A stretch of 64,000 nt of DNA from Caldifarciminota bacterium (GTDB taxonomy: Bacteria; Hydrothermota; Tepidihabitantia; SM23-42). Shown here one piece after another: positions 1 through 9,386 of this stretch (its first letter is position 1; the number at the start of each line of letters is the position of its first letter). The position numbers and the translations under genes are program-made. The DNA is taken from positions 1 to 64,000 of the forward strand of contig JALVOT010000017.1 in the NCBI GenBank assembly GCA_027026255.1, read 5' to 3'. A model generated the notes under the pieces. The model worked only from the letters and a program-made list of their open reading frames with translations, had not been told where the DNA came from and made no database searches.

Positions 1-1
1 G

Positions 2-106
2 GATACGGGTCAATATTTCTGGCGGGTCAGGGCATACAATAGAGCCTGGGAATGGTATACAGCGTGGTCAGAGATATGGTCTTTTTATTGCCGGGAAAAT
101 CCTTAA
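2..106 (+). CDS. C-terminal end of a secreted protein, FN3-like (partial)
   Basis: An open frame enters from the left edge and ends at TAA 104-106, giving the last 34 residues of a protein. The tail has the pattern YFWRVRAYN followed by W..AWSEIWSF, typical of the closing strands of fibronectin-III-like repeats in secreted or cell-surface proteins (family knowledge). The rest lies outside the window, so the function is unknown. The frame has no internal start, and the promoter of the next gene begins about 20 bases after its stop. Confidence 0.55.
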   Translation, partial: DTGQYFWRVRAYNRAWEWYTAWSEIWSFYCRENP

Positions 107-126
107 ACCTGGAACAATAATTTAAC

Positions 127-153
127 TTGACAATGTGATACATTTAGGATAAT
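127..153 (+). promoter_or_regulatory. Promoter for the gene at 163, near-leaderless
   Basis: TTGACA at 127-132 and GATAAT at 148-153 (15-bp spacer; TAATAT at 150-155 would give 17). The ATG at 163 is only 9 nt past the -10 box and no Shine-Dalgarno sequence fits between, so the transcript should start at or within a few bases of the start codon. Confidence 0.6.
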
Positions 154-162
154 ATAACCACA

Positions 163-906
163 ATGTTATCTGGATTGTTTATTATCCTAATTATATCAAA
201 CGCTGAATCTTTTTTGCCCGATGATTCAGTTAAAATAATTTTTGGAAAGATAAAAGACAAATACGAAAACAAGAAGTATCTGGAGGTGATAACTATCCTG
301 AAGCCGGTTGTCCCGGAACTGAAAAAAACAGATAAATCAAAGGCATACGAATATCTTGCTTACAGCTATACAAATCTGGGTGATGAGAAACAGGCGGTTG
401 AGGCATTCAAAAGACTGCTGAGGCTCTGTCCAAAATTTGAACCATCGGCAGTCTGTAACTCACCATCGGTTAAAAAGATATATCAAAAGGCAAAGACTGA
501 AGGCGCCCATGAGGCCGGTGCCTGTTCCTGTTTTATTCCCGGTATGGGACAATTACTCAAGGGTGAAGAGAGAAAGGGTAAGATAATAATCTTTACTGCG
601 GGCACAAGTTTCATCTCATCAATAATATTATGGTTAATAACCTTTGATAAACGCGATAAGTATCTTAAGGCGGAGCCCGATAATATAAAAGAGATCGAAC
701 AAAGATACCAGACCTATAAGTACTGGTTCAACGGTGCTATTCTCAGTTCGACAATATTCATCGGCACCTATATCTACAGTATCTATGATGCCTGGTCATC
801 AAAGACTGTAAGGCTTCATAAAACAAAGCATCCCGAATTCAAAATTCATTTAGATACAGAATGCAGGAAGACCTATTTCGGCCTTATCTATAAATTTTCC
901 GGATGA
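163..906 (+). CDS. TPR-containing membrane protein of unknown function
   Basis: 247 residues. A short hydrophobic N-terminus (about 1-16) looks like a signal peptide. Residues 30-90 form TPR-like helices (pattern AYEYLAYSYTNLGDEKQAVEAFKRLL). The C-terminal half has a glycine-rich PGMGQLLKGEERKGK motif followed by two membrane helices (about 143-160 and 190-207), as in DUF5683-like envelope proteins. The stop codon TGA overlaps the ATG of the next gene (ATGA), so the two are translationally coupled. I do not recognise a specific function; a role in assembling or anchoring the neighbouring lipoprotein is only a guess. Confidence 0.75.
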   Translation: MLSGLFIILIISNAESFLPDDSVKIIFGKIKDKYENKKYLEVITILKPVVPELKKTDKSKAYEYLAYSYTNLGDEKQAVEAFKRLLRLCPKFEPSAVCNSPSVKKIYQKAKTEGAHEAGACSCFIPGMGQLLKGEERKGKIIIFTAGTSFISSIILWLITFDKRDKYLKAEPDNIKEIEQRYQTYKYWFNGAILSSTIFIGTYIYSIYDAWSSKTVRLHKTKHPEFKIHLDTECRKTYFGLIYKFSG

Positions 907-1796
907 AAAATTTTATCTTATTGTTTACATCTACATTTCTAATTATCACCTGTATTAATCCGCCGCGCAGTAATGAGTTTGACCCGCAGAATCCTGATAA
1001 GGCCGAGTTTAAAGGCCGTACATATAATAATGACAATACCCCTTTATCCGGGGCGGTCATCTATTTGATGCGGGATAACGAGATCATCAAAATTGATACC
1101 TCGGATGCCTCAGGAGAGTTTGAATTTATACATGTTGACCCCGGTATTTACAAAGTCCTGGCTGATGCAGAATATTTTTCTGCGCAGGAATTCTATCCGG
1201 AGAGTCTTTCTGCCGGAACCCATCTTAATGATTTTAATATTTACTTTTCTACTTTTGATTTTGAGGATGATACAATCGGCGATTCAACCCCTTATGGATT
1301 TAACCCGGTAGGTGGCATCTGGGCGATTGAAAATGACAGTTTAGACCCGGAAAAACATTCGGTTAACAAAATCTACAATGGCGGTGCAGATAGCGTTTCC
1401 TCATCGGCAATAGCCATCTACGAAAAGAAACCGGCTGATTATCTGTTTGAGACAAATTTTAAGGTTTTTTCTTCATCCGACGACTGGTCTGCAGGTATTG
1501 TTATTGAATATCAGAACCCGCAGAATTACTATCTATTGCGGGTTCTCCCTGATTCAATCAATCTCTATAAAATAATCAACGGGAATCTTGATTCCTTACG
1601 GGTAAAATATCTCCATTTTTCAAAGGGTATCTGGTATAGAATCGGGGTTCAGTGTCAGGATAATTACCGCATATACTATCTGAACAATGAATATCTCTAT
1701 GCGGTTCTGGATAAGACCTTAAATAACGGTTTTCTGGGGCTTTATGTCAAGAATGGTTCAGTGCATTTTGATGATGTGACAATACAATTCAAGTAG
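903..1796 (+). CDS. Lipoprotein with carboxypeptidase-regulatory-like and laminin-G-like domains
   Basis: 297 residues. The signal peptide ends in a lipobox (LIITC, Cys at about residue 17), so the mature protein is probably lipidated. Residues 35-95 match the carboxypeptidase D regulatory-like beta-sandwich (FKGRTYNNDNTPLSGAVIYL ... GEFEFIHVDPGIYKVLA). From about 115 onward the strands resemble a concanavalin-like/laminin-G-like domain that often binds glycans (GFLGLYVKNGSVHFDDVTI). It overlaps the upstream gene by 4 bases and converges on lpxC. The ligand is unknown. Confidence 0.75.
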   Translation: MKNFILLFTSTFLIITCINPPRSNEFDPQNPDKAEFKGRTYNNDNTPLSGAVIYLMRDNEIIKIDTSDASGEFEFIHVDPGIYKVLADAEYFSAQEFYPESLSAGTHLNDFNIYFSTFDFEDDTIGDSTPYGFNPVGGIWAIENDSLDPEKHSVNKIYNGGADSVSSSAIAIYEKKPADYLFETNFKVFSSSDDWSAGIVIEYQNPQNYYLLRVLPDSINLYKIINGNLDSLRVKYLHFSKGIWYRIGVQCQDNYRIYYLNNEYLYAVLDKTLNNGFLGLYVKNGSVHFDDVTIQFK

Positions 1797-1808
1797 ATAT
1801 ATAGAAAT

Positions 1809-2588
1809 TTACGATTTAAGGGTTGATTCCAACATTTTGAGGAATTTCAGGTTGAGTCGATGGGATGTATTACAGGCATAAATTCTTCCTGCAAGCCAGC
1901 CTTTTAAAAAATAGAGATCGCCCAGCAGGTCAAGAACCTTATGCCGGACCGCTTCGTCAGCAAATCTCAGCACCTCTTTAGAATAGACGTTGGATCTGGT
2001 AATTGCAAAACCATAGGCAGGTAGATTCTTCAACCTGGGATCAGAATCTTCGGTAAATATAAAGGTGCGGGCAGGGGCGATCTCTGTTATGTAGTTTTCC
2101 CGGGAAAGATTGAAGCTTATAGACTGTGATTTGATATAGGGATGTTTTAACTCCATTTCAATTATTAGTCTTTTATGGGCTGATGGTTCATAGATAATAA
2201 AAGAGTTTTCTTCTTTGATTACAATTTTTTTCTTCGGGTTAACAATTATAGGAAAAGAGTGGGGAATTTTTTTAAGTTTCTTTACAAAGGCATAACTTGA
2301 ACCATCAAAAAATGGAATTTCATTACCCAGGAAATCTATACGGATATTGAATAGAGCAAGTCCATATAATGCAGAAAAAAGATGTTCAACTACAGAAATA
2401 GTTTTTATCCTGCCGATTGATACAAAATGATTTTTGACCATAATCTCAGCAATGTCTACAGGAATTTTAACCGGTTTTTTTGAATCTTCATATAAATAAA
2501 GGTCTAATTTTGAAAACGGAGATATTCTCAATGCTCCATCTATTCCACTCAGACATCTGCCTTTGATTATAATATTATGTTGATTCAT
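1809..2588 (-). CDS. lpxC: UDP-3-O-acyl-N-acetylglucosamine deacetylase LpxC
   Basis: 259 residues, somewhat shorter than the usual 300 or so. It catalyses the committed Zn-dependent deacetylation step of lipid A synthesis in the cytoplasm. Visible motifs: VVEHLFSAL (His69, Zn ligand), [15 protein letters not shown], and [14 protein letters not shown] (His216 and Asp220, Zn ligands). His243 in SHRLNLKFL sits 27 residues after His216, the same spacing as His238 to His265 of E. coli. All catalytic residues are therefore present. It follows lpxD with a 4-base overlap, so one transcript makes consecutive lipid A enzymes. lpxA is not adjacent in this window. Confidence 0.95.
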   Translation of the reverse strand: MNQHNIIIKGRCLSGIDGALRISPFSKLDLYLYEDSKKPVKIPVDIAEIMVKNHFVSIGRIKTISVVEHLFSALYGLALFNIRIDFLGNEIPFFDGSSYAFVKKLKKIPHSFPIIVNPKKKIVIKEENSFIIYEPSAHKRLIIEMELKHPYIKSQSISFNLSRENYITEIAPARTFIFTEDSDPRLKNLPAYGFAITRSNVYSKEVLRFADEAVRHKVLDLLGDLYFLKGWLAGRIYACNTSHRLNLKFLKMLESTLKS

Positions 2589-3520
2589 CCCATTTTCTTA
2601 TAGAGTCGGGCAATCGCCTGTAAAACCCGGTAATGTTCCCGTGCTGGAATACCTGAATATTTTCCCGGCTTTGGCAAAGATTTAAAAACTCCACTCTTTG
2701 CATAAATAATAACATCATCACCAACCCTAATATGCTCCTTAATCCCGGTTTGTCCACAGAGGATTACATTATTGCCGATTTCTGATGAACCAGCGATACC
2801 GGTTTGCCCCATAATTATACAATCCCTGCCAATCTTCACATTATGACCGATATGGACAAGATTATCAATTTTCGTTCCGGCACCGATTACAGTATTACCG
2901 ATTGTTCCACAATCAATAGTCACATTGCTTCCGATTTCCACAAAATCGTTTATGACCGTGCCGCCGATATGAGGAATCCTTTTATATCCTTTTTGATAGA
3001 TAAACCCAAACCCCTGTTTCCCGATAACCGTTCCGGCATTGATAATCACAAAATCCCCAATTTTTGTATTTTTATATACTACAGTATGGGGATGGATCTC
3101 ACAATTCTCACCAATAACCACCCCTTCATCAATAAATGAATGGGCACCGATATAGGTTCCAGAGCCGATATTAACATATTTTTTTATTACTACAAATGGT
3201 TCAATAAGGCAGGATTTTGGCAGCAATACACCGCGGGGGATTACCGCCCGGGACGAGATACCCCTGAGTTTTTTTTTCTTTGAAAGTTCTCTGAGTAAAA
3301 GATACATCGCCTCTCTTACATCATCAACCACAATACAATGCTTCTCAGGATGTCGATTTCTGGTTATTACCGCCTGAGCCCGGGTCTTTATATCATCAGC
3401 GAAGATAAAGCAAAGGTCATCCTCTTCTGCATCTTCAATCGGCTTAACCTGCTTTACAGAAAAATCTTTATCACCATAAAGCTTACCCTTAACAAGCCGG
3501 GCGATCTCTTCCAGTCTCAT
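2585..3520 (-). CDS. lpxD: UDP-3-O-acylglucosamine N-acyltransferase LpxD
   Basis: 311 residues. N-terminal uridine-binding domain (about 1-95), then a left-handed beta-helix built from hexapeptide repeats (I/V-G-x-x-x-x, about 95-290), and a C-terminal helix. His226 in HIGHNVKIG corresponds to the catalytic His of HNCQIG in E. coli LpxD. The enzyme adds the N-linked acyl chain from acyl-ACP in lipid A synthesis. It is the first gene of the lpxD-lpxC unit. The ATG lies 5 nt after a -10 box and has no ribosome site, so it is predicted leaderless. Confidence 0.95.
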   Translation of the reverse strand: MRLEEIARLVKGKLYGDKDFSVKQVKPIEDAEEDDLCFIFADDIKTRAQAVITRNRHPEKHCIVVDDVREAMYLLLRELSKKKKLRGISSRAVIPRGVLLPKSCLIEPFVVIKKYVNIGSGTYIGAHSFIDEGVVIGENCEIHPHTVVYKNTKIGDFVIINAGTVIGKQGFGFIYQKGYKRIPHIGGTVINDFVEIGSNVTIDCGTIGNTVIGAGTKIDNLVHIGHNVKIGRDCIIMGQTGIAGSSEIGNNVILCGQTGIKEHIRVGDDVIIYAKSGVFKSLPKPGKYSGIPAREHYRVLQAIARLYKKMG

Positions 3521-3525
3521 ACTTT

Positions 3526-3554
3526 ATCCTATTCATAAAGTCCTTTATTGTCAA
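3526..3554 (-). promoter_or_regulatory. Promoter of lpxD-lpxC, leaderless geometry
   Basis: Read on the minus strand: TTGACA (3554-3549), 17-bp spacer, TAGGAT (3531-3526), 5 nt, then the ATG of lpxD at 3520. The expected start of transcription coincides with the start codon. Confidence 0.7.
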
Positions 3555-3737
3555 TAGAGAAACCATCTGCCCCACCTCCTGATGAACACTTTATGTGTTT
3601 GACCCGGAGAAATTGGGCAAACGGAAAGACAAAGCAGCAAAGAACCCAACAAATCAGACAGCAGAGTGGCAGACCGGGAAGGTTAAATAGTAAAGCAATA
3701 CAGAGAAAAAGCGGTGAGGAATCAGCAAATCTCTGTA
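3555..3737. other. Intergenic spacer between divergent promoters
   Basis: This stretch lies between the divergent lpxD and glycosyltransferase promoters. Open frames exist on both strands but lack start signals and family resemblance. I see no hairpin, repeat or RNA gene here. Confidence 0.5.
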
Positions 3738-3765
3738 TTGACATTATCAAAAACTGAGATAAAAT
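3738..3765 (+). promoter_or_regulatory. Promoter of the glycosyltransferase-surE unit, leaderless geometry
   Basis: TTGACA 3738-3743, 16-bp spacer, TAAAAT 3760-3765, then 5 nt to the ATG at 3771. An ATG at 3714 in the same frame lies upstream of this promoter, so it would not be on the transcript. Confidence 0.7.
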
Positions 3766-3770
3766 TAGGT

Positions 3771-4445
3771 ATGCGGAAAAGAGATATCGGTGTGGTCATT
3801 CCTGCCTATAATGCCGAGGCGACGATCAAAGATATTATTAAAGAACTGGCCGGTATGGGTTTGAAAAAGGAAAACATAATTGTTATTGACGATGGTTCGG
3901 CTGATCAAACCTACCGAATTGTTAAAGGACTGGGTGTAACCGTAATCCACCATCCCAAAAACCTTGGTAAGGGGGCGTCGCTAAAAGATGGATTCAATCT
4001 GGCTCGATCGCGGGCTCTCAAAAAGGTCTTCACGCTTGATGCCGATGCTCAACATCAGGTATCAGAAATAAAAAACTTTTTTTCTCACCGCAGTTTATGC
4101 AATCTGCTGATTGGTATCAGAAAAAATAATCTCCAGGCAATGCCCTGGCCAAGAAGGCTGGTCAATCGGACGGTCTCATTGGTTGTCTCCCTTTTGTCCG
4201 ACAAATATATCCCGGACGCCCAGTGTGGATTTCGTCTCATTGATTTAAAGATATTTGATCGCATTAAATTGAAGACCAATCGATATCAGACCGAATCTGA
4301 ATTATTGATTAAGGCATGCCGAAATAAATATCGAATTGATTTCATTCCGATAACTACCCGATATAATAGTGAGAAAAGTTATATTAAACCATTAATTGAT
4401 ACAATCAGATTTATTAATATGGCAGTGAGGTCATTATGGCGTTAA
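3771..4445 (+). CDS. Family 2 glycosyltransferase (polyprenol-phosphate-sugar type)
   Basis: 224 residues. GT-A fold signatures: IGVVIPAYNAEATI, IVIDDGSADQT, GKGASLKDG and the metal-binding FTLDADAQH (DxD-like). CGFRLIDL near residue 150 is typical of dolichol-phosphate-mannose-synthase-like enzymes, which transfer a sugar from a nucleotide donor to a lipid or glycan acceptor at the membrane. No membrane helices are present. I chose the start at 3771 rather than 3714 because the promoter lies between the two. It overlaps surE by 10 bases. The acceptor is unknown. Confidence 0.85.
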   Translation: MRKRDIGVVIPAYNAEATIKDIIKELAGMGLKKENIIVIDDGSADQTYRIVKGLGVTVIHHPKNLGKGASLKDGFNLARSRALKKVFTLDADAQHQVSEIKNFFSHRSLCNLLIGIRKNNLQAMPWPRRLVNRTVSLVVSLLSDKYIPDAQCGFRLIDLKIFDRIKLKTNRYQTESELLIKACRNKYRIDFIPITTRYNSEKSYIKPLIDTIRFINMAVRSLWR

Positions 4446-5161
4446 TACTTCTAACCAATGACGATGGTTATGATGCATTGGGTTTTCAATCCCTTTATAA
4501 AGCATTAAAGAGTAAATTTGATGTCTATGCGGTTGCACCCAGATTTCAGCAGAGTGGTGCCAGTCATTCTTTAACCCTGAGAAAACCAATCAGGGTGGAG
4601 AAATTGAAAGAAAAATTTTTTACGATATATGGAACTCCAACCGATTGTGTGCTCCTTGCCTATCATGATTTGATACAAAAACAAATCGACCTTGTAGTGG
4701 CGGGGATAAATCATGGACCAAATATGGGTAGTGATGTCTTCTATTCTGGCACGGTTGCCGCTGCACTGCAAGGTGCATCCCTTGGTATTAAATCAATTGC
4801 GGTATCAATGAGGGCAAGGGAATATAATAATTTTAAGCATGCGGTTCGCTATACGCAGAAATTAATCAAGCGCGTGCTCGATTCAAAAATTCCCGGGCTC
4901 ATCCTCAATGTCAATGTCCCAGAGGGAAAGATTAAAAACGAAAAGATAACGCGGATGGGAAAGAGAATCTATAAAGATAAAGTAATACGAGATTCAGAAA
5001 AAAAAGATGTTATGTATTCGGTTATCGACGGCACATTATCATACACGATTGAATCCGATACCGATTTTAAAGCAGTTGAAGAAGGTTATGTCTCAATAAC
5101 ACCTTTAAAACTTGATCTGACCGATTATGAGGGAATGAAAAGGCTGAAAGAAAATTTATAA
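4436..5161 (+). CDS. surE: 5'/3'-nucleotidase SurE
   Basis: 241 residues, a normal SurE length. The N-terminal LLTNDDGYDALG carries the metal-binding Asp pair (Asp9, Asp10). QSGASHSLTL supplies the metal-binding Ser/Asn region, and VAGINHGPNMGSDVFYSGTV is the family hallmark. SurE dephosphorylates nucleoside monophosphates in the cytoplasm. Its start overlaps the glycosyltransferase, so it is the second gene of a two-gene unit. Confidence 0.95.
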   Translation: MALILLTNDDGYDALGFQSLYKALKSKFDVYAVAPRFQQSGASHSLTLRKPIRVEKLKEKFFTIYGTPTDCVLLAYHDLIQKQIDLVVAGINHGPNMGSDVFYSGTVAAALQGASLGIKSIAVSMRAREYNNFKHAVRYTQKLIKRVLDSKIPGLILNVNVPEGKIKNEKITRMGKRIYKDKVIRDSEKKDVMYSVIDGTLSYTIESDTDFKAVEEGYVSITPLKLDLTDYEGMKRLKENL

Positions 5162-5369
5162 GATTTTCCAGCAACCGAGCGACTTCTGATACAAGACAAA
5201 GACCGATAAGGAATATATTACTCTTTCTCTCCCATATAAAAAACAGCGGCAAATTCACTTCCTGAAAAAGTAATAAAGAAGGGCAAAATTTTTGATAAAG
5301 ATTATGAAAAGGCAAACCCTGGGTTTTCTCTCTCAAAAATGGTTCAACAACGAAAAAACTGACCGAACT

Positions 5370-6941
5370 CTACGGTCGATATCTCAAAGGACAGGCAAGA
5401 CAGCGATCCGCCTCTTTTCTTAATTCTTCCTCTGATGCCCTTAATTCAACCTCTAAGAAATCATTTTTTCTCTCTTCCACATCCCTATGGGGAATCTTTA
5501 TTCTTGGTAAATCCTTAATAGGTAGAACCTCAACCCGGGGCATATAAGATTTTTTAAAGAATCTTCCAATTCCTGGTGCTATTCCCCTTAGTGAAAAATC
5601 AATCAAATCGGCAACCTCTTTTGCCTGACCAACCGCATGAGCAAGGGTCTTACTCCCCAGCACTGCATCACCACCGGCAAAAATCTTTGGATGGGAGGTT
5701 CTGCCGTTTTTCACCTTTATACTTCCATTCTGATTGACCTTTAAGTACTTTCTCAGAAAAGCTGAATCCGGAATTTGACCGCAGGCCAAAACCAACCGGT
5801 CAAGTTCCACCTCAAATTCACTATCCGGCATAATTTCAATTCTTCCTTTTCTTCCTTCCGGTGCCGCGGTTTTAATAAATGTTACCCGACCGTCTTCCAC
5901 ACGCTGGGGCAGACAAAGTGGCACAATCTCAATTCCCTCTTCCCGTGCCTCTTCTCGATCTTCGTGCTCGCACGGCATATCTTCAATCCTTCTCCGATAA
6001 TAGATTGTTACTTTATTACCCTGCCTTATCAAACTGCGTGCCACATCAATTGCTGTATTACCTCCACCAACCACCCCGACCCTGCCCAGATGAAATTCCT
6101 TACCCTTTTTTATTTCTTTCAAAAGTTCAAGTCCGTTCAGGCAATTCTCTTCACCAAGGATATTCAGCTTTATCGGTTTCCCGGCACCGGTGGCAACAAA
6201 TAGAGCATCGTATTTCTGGAGCAGTTCATCCAGGGAAATATCCGCGCCGACCCTGACCCCGCACTTAAGCTCTATACCACAATTCAAAATCTTTTCGATC
6301 TCTTCGTCAAGCACTGAGGAGGATAATCGAAATTCAGGAATAAAGGTTCTTAGAACACCACCCGGCATCTCTTCTTTTTCATAAATCGTAACTCCATAGC
6401 CTTTTTTAACAAGAAAATAACCAGCAGCCAGACCACAGGGACCTGCACCAATAATTCCGATTCTTTTATCCCTCTTTTTATGATTACATTGAGGCGGAGA
6501 CATTTTCACTGCCGATTTGAGATATTTTATTGCCACGGGTTTATCAATACCACGACGGGTGCATTTATCTTCACAGGGTGCCGGGCATATCCTTTCTAAT
6601 ATCTTAAAAAAAGGAAAGAATGGATATTCTTCTTTACTATCTGTAGCAATAAGATTTATATAAATCCAGGGAGTGATACCTGCCGGACACGCCTTTTCAC
6701 AGGGCGGTTTATCATATGTCGCACCTTTGTATGCATCATAGATATTATAAAGCCAGAATAGTATCCAGACACCAACGATACCCCAGAATGCAGGATTCAG
6801 CCCGGTCCAGATGTTTTTCATTAAGAAAATAGAACCGTAAAAGATTACTGCAAATGCAATTCCCACCCATAATCTGCCCTCGTAGACCTGGCCGCCTCCA
6901 ACAATAAATATCGAAATGATTATTGACTTAGCGGACTTCAT
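5370..6941 (-). CDS. Membrane-anchored GltD-like Fe-S flavoprotein oxidoreductase
   Basis: 523 residues. About 70 N-terminal residues form two or three membrane helices. A glutamate-synthase-small-subunit-like body follows: Cys81, Cys85, Cys119, Cys123 and Cys127 in CEKACPAGI and CPAPCEDKC (two 4Fe-4S clusters in relatives), an FAD site IGIIGAGPCGLAAG (from 161), an NAD(P) site VGVVGGGNTAIDVA, and the late FAD motif IFAGGDAV. Such modules pass electrons from NAD(P)H through FAD to Fe-S clusters. The membrane anchor is unusual for this family. The gene overlaps the NapH-like gene upstream by 14 bases, suggesting that protein is its partner. Confidence 0.85.
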   Translation of the reverse strand: MKSAKSIIISIFIVGGGQVYEGRLWVGIAFAVIFYGSIFLMKNIWTGLNPAFWGIVGVWILFWLYNIYDAYKGATYDKPPCEKACPAGITPWIYINLIATDSKEEYPFFPFFKILERICPAPCEDKCTRRGIDKPVAIKYLKSAVKMSPPQCNHKKRDKRIGIIGAGPCGLAAGYFLVKKGYGVTIYEKEEMPGGVLRTFIPEFRLSSSVLDEEIEKILNCGIELKCGVRVGADISLDELLQKYDALFVATGAGKPIKLNILGEENCLNGLELLKEIKKGKEFHLGRVGVVGGGNTAIDVARSLIRQGNKVTIYYRRRIEDMPCEHEDREEAREEGIEIVPLCLPQRVEDGRVTFIKTAAPEGRKGRIEIMPDSEFEVELDRLVLACGQIPDSAFLRKYLKVNQNGSIKVKNGRTSHPKIFAGGDAVLGSKTLAHAVGQAKEVADLIDFSLRGIAPGIGRFFKKSYMPRVEVLPIKDLPRIKIPHRDVEERKNDFLEVELRASEEELRKEADRCLACPLRYRP

Positions 6942-7716
6942 ATTTTATTGCCTGGGTTGGACAGACCTTTTTGCAATCAAGGCATCGGATACAATCAATA
7001 TGATTGGGAGACCTATGAATTGGAACATCCATCGGACAGACAAGCTGACAGGAACCGCAGTCGATACATCTTTTTTTATTGACCCGAATCCGTAAGAGAC
7101 TGAATCGATTGAATACTGAGTATATCGCACCAACCGGACAGAATGTTCGACAGAAAAACCGCTTGATGCCGATAGAACCCAAAAGAATAAAGATAAGAAT
7201 GGCAATCTTCATATAATAATGCCAGCCCACAAGTGCCCTGAGGTCGCCAGACCTGTCGGCAAGCACCAGAGGGATGCCGGCAATCAAACTGCCGTCCGGA
7301 CATAACTTACAGAACCACGGTTCTTCAGTCAGGTAGACAACAAACACTGCAACTCCGATCAACATCACATATTTAAGATATGAACACCAGTTCGGTAATT
7401 TAAGTTTGAATGATTTTATTTTATAAAGAATGTCCTGCAGAAATCCGAATGGACATATCCAGCCGCAGGACATCCTGCCGATTGTCATACCAACCGTGCT
7501 GAAGATCCCCAGAATATAAAATGGTATCAGTCTCAACCCGATAAAATGCTGAAGCGCACCCATTGGGCAGGAATACCAGGCAAGTGGACATCCCCAGCAA
7601 TTAAGGATTGGGGTGCAGTACCTCTTCAATACCCCCTGGTAGATTCCTCCAGAGAAAAACGCCGGAATATATGAATTATGAATAATGACAAAAACAATTT
7701 GAACGATTCTCTTCAT
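6928..7716 (-). CDS. NapH/NosR-like membrane protein with two 4Fe-4S clusters
   Basis: 262 residues with several membrane helices. It has the duplicated CxxxCP motif of NapH/NosR/RdxA proteins (Cys84-Cys88 in CGWICPFG, Cys189-Cys193 in CRTFCPVG). Two classical 4Fe-4S sites follow at the C-terminus (Cys217, 220, 223, 227 and Cys242, 245, 248, 252). Extra cysteines are Cys34, 40, 43 and 50 (NCWGCPLAWYSCP) and Cys136/139 (FCKLCP). Relatives move electrons across or along the inner membrane. Its position between a flavoprotein and periplasmic thioredoxins suggests it links the two (inference). Confidence 0.85.
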   Translation of the reverse strand: MKRIVQIVFVIIHNSYIPAFFSGGIYQGVLKRYCTPILNCWGCPLAWYSCPMGALQHFIGLRLIPFYILGIFSTVGMTIGRMSCGWICPFGFLQDILYKIKSFKLKLPNWCSYLKYVMLIGVAVFVVYLTEEPWFCKLCPDGSLIAGIPLVLADRSGDLRALVGWHYYMKIAILIFILLGSIGIKRFFCRTFCPVGAIYSVFNRFSLLRIRVNKKRCIDCGSCQLVCPMDVPIHRSPNHIDCIRCLDCKKVCPTQAIKYEVR

Positions 7717-7719
7717 TTT

Positions 7720-7857
7720 TTATTCAATCCCCATACAGGAAAGGCACATTATTGATCCTACACTCTGGGTTTCAATCACATCACCAAGTTTTGCGCCGTA
7801 GAATATGCCCGCCAGTGCCACAAATATGAAGATAATGATAAATATCAATTTCTTCAA
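7720..7857 (-). CDS. 45-residue single-span membrane protein with C-terminal CLSC motif
   Basis: A short frame starting at TTG 7857 after a purine-rich AAAGGGGG ribosome site and ending 3 bases before the NapH-like gene. Residues 3-20 form one hydrophobic helix preceded by two lysines, which predicts a periplasmic C-terminus. That tail ends with SIMCLSCMGIE (Cys38 and Cys41). The tight position inside the redox operon and the CxxC support a real gene. The function is not known; a small thiol electron carrier or assembly factor is possible. Confidence 0.65.
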   Translation of the reverse strand: MKKLIFIIIFIFVALAGIFYGAKLGDVIETQSVGSIMCLSCMGIE

Positions 7858-7868
7858 GGCTACCCCCT

Positions 7869-9386
7869 TTAAAAGATGCTGGAAAGCACCACCTTCACAC
7901 CCTTAAACGGTTCCTCAAATCTGCATACCCCGCCTGAACAGACAAGGCCGCCCTTCTCACCGCCTACCCTTATCCTTAAATTATGGCGGTTTGTAAGGTC
8001 AAGGCTCAATTCTGCCAGGGGCCAGGCCTTCTCATTACCCAGTTTATGTATAAGCCATGCAGGAATCCGATTACGCCATTCATATCTGAGGGTGAGAATG
8101 AAAAGTTCTGGCCTGCCAACACCGAATGTGATGCAGGGTTCATAAAAATCGCTTGTATCACATCGGATAAGGTTATGTTCATACTCAACCTCAACATAGA
8201 ATGGTCCAAAATTATAACTGATATCGCCGTATGGTTTTGTTTCAGTCTTGCGATTGATACCAATTTCAATCTGCTGTTTGATAAGACGGTCCAGACCGGT
8301 GGTTATCTCTAAATCGACAGTAGGATTGGACTTAAGCTTCAGGGTTTGTTCTAATACGCCGGACTGCTCCTTTGAAGGCATATTGATTGTCTGATTAATC
8401 CAGTCCTTGGTTGTATCATGCTGGGTTATCTTATTATTCTCAGCTTCAAAGGATATAAAATCAACCGGCGAAAAATTGACTGATACCCCATAACCAATCT
8501 CATCCATTCCCCGATTCACAGATATCCCGGACTTTATCGGCGTAGGAACCTCATTATATCGGTATCCAGCACCACCGAATCCCATCGTATCATAATCAAC
8601 ATACTGCATTGAAATTCCGAATCCGGGAACGGAAAACCCGAGTGTAGCAAGAAGCCCATCACCCTTCAATCTCCCACCAATAACCGGATGACAGCCAAGA
8701 TGTTTTCCATATTCAAAATAAGTCTCAAAAGGCCCAAACTGACATCCCAGGTTACCACCGAACAATTCTGTAAATGCCTTTGGTGTAAGGTCAACATTAC
8801 GATTCACCCGAACATATCTTGCCCCAAGGTCAAGTTTTGGAATTATCTTTGTCTCCAGATTTATTCCCCTGATCTGATCCGTAGTATCATTTTTTATCTT
8901 ATATATATTCTCTTCAAAGAATATATTCCTCGGCCTGCCGGCGATTAAACTCAACCTGCTTCTAAGATATTTTAAATCCGCCCGCACCCCGAATAAGGAA
9001 TTATCATTACGGAAATCTTCATCAAGAAATTGATTCAGAACCAGACCACGACCGAATGTTGGGTAGAATCTACCATAAACAAAATTCACTGGGTCCTTAC
9101 GATATTGCACCGTATAATTAATATAACGAAGTTTTTCAGAACTGGGCAGTGATGGATTCCACAAGAACAGGGCACCCTTTACTGTTAAATCGCGGTAGCT
9201 TAAAGAAAGTTTCAGTTTATCTTCTAAATGTTCTTTATAATTTAAAGAATCTAAGGATTCATCAACGAATACCCAGTACTCGGCATGATTAGACCCACGC
9301 AGACGCACATTCGCACCGAAAACAGGCATAAACAAAAATATTGCGAACAATAAAAGCCAGTGACTATTATTTTTCTTTTGATTCAT
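7869..9386 (-). CDS. DUF6029-like outer-membrane beta-barrel protein
   Basis: 505 residues from the ATG at 9386, which lies inside the end of the TlpA-like gene. A longer reading from 9560 is out-of-frame overlap with that gene and is rejected. Signal peptide (HWLLLFAIFLFMPVFGA), then alternating amphipathic strands typical of a large barrel, and a C-terminal GGLVCSGGVCRFEEP segment that I associate with DUF6029 proteins. It ends in a hydrophobic strand with terminal Phe, as in outer-membrane proteins. Within the redox operon it may present a redox Cys pair or act as a channel (inference). Confidence 0.75.
   Translation of the reverse strand: MNQKKNNSHWLLLFAIFLFMPVFGANVRLRGSNHAEYWVFVDESLDSLNYKEHLEDKLKLSLSYRDLTVKGALFLWNPSLPSSEKLRYINYTVQYRKDPVNFVYGRFYPTFGRGLVLNQFLDEDFRNDNSLFGVRADLKYLRSRLSLIAGRPRNIFFEENIYKIKNDTTDQIRGINLETKIIPKLDLGARYVRVNRNVDLTPKAFTELFGGNLGCQFGPFETYFEYGKHLGCHPVIGGRLKGDGLLATLGFSVPGFGISMQYVDYDTMGFGGAGYRYNEVPTPIKSGISVNRGMDEIGYGVSVNFSPVDFISFEAENNKITQHDTTKDWINQTINMPSKEQSGVLEQTLKLKSNPTVDLEITTGLDRLIKQQIEIGINRKTETKPYGDISYNFGPFYVEVEYEHNLIRCDTSDFYEPCITFGVGRPELFILTLRYEWRNRIPAWLIHKLGNEKAWPLAELSLDLTNRHNLRIRVGGEKGGLVCSGGVCRFEEPFKGVKVVLSSIF

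Noticed and set aside
3529-3757. Overlapping 69-73 codon frames on both strands upstream of the glycosyltransferase
   Set aside because: No start signals, no family resemblance, and they overlap the divergent promoters.
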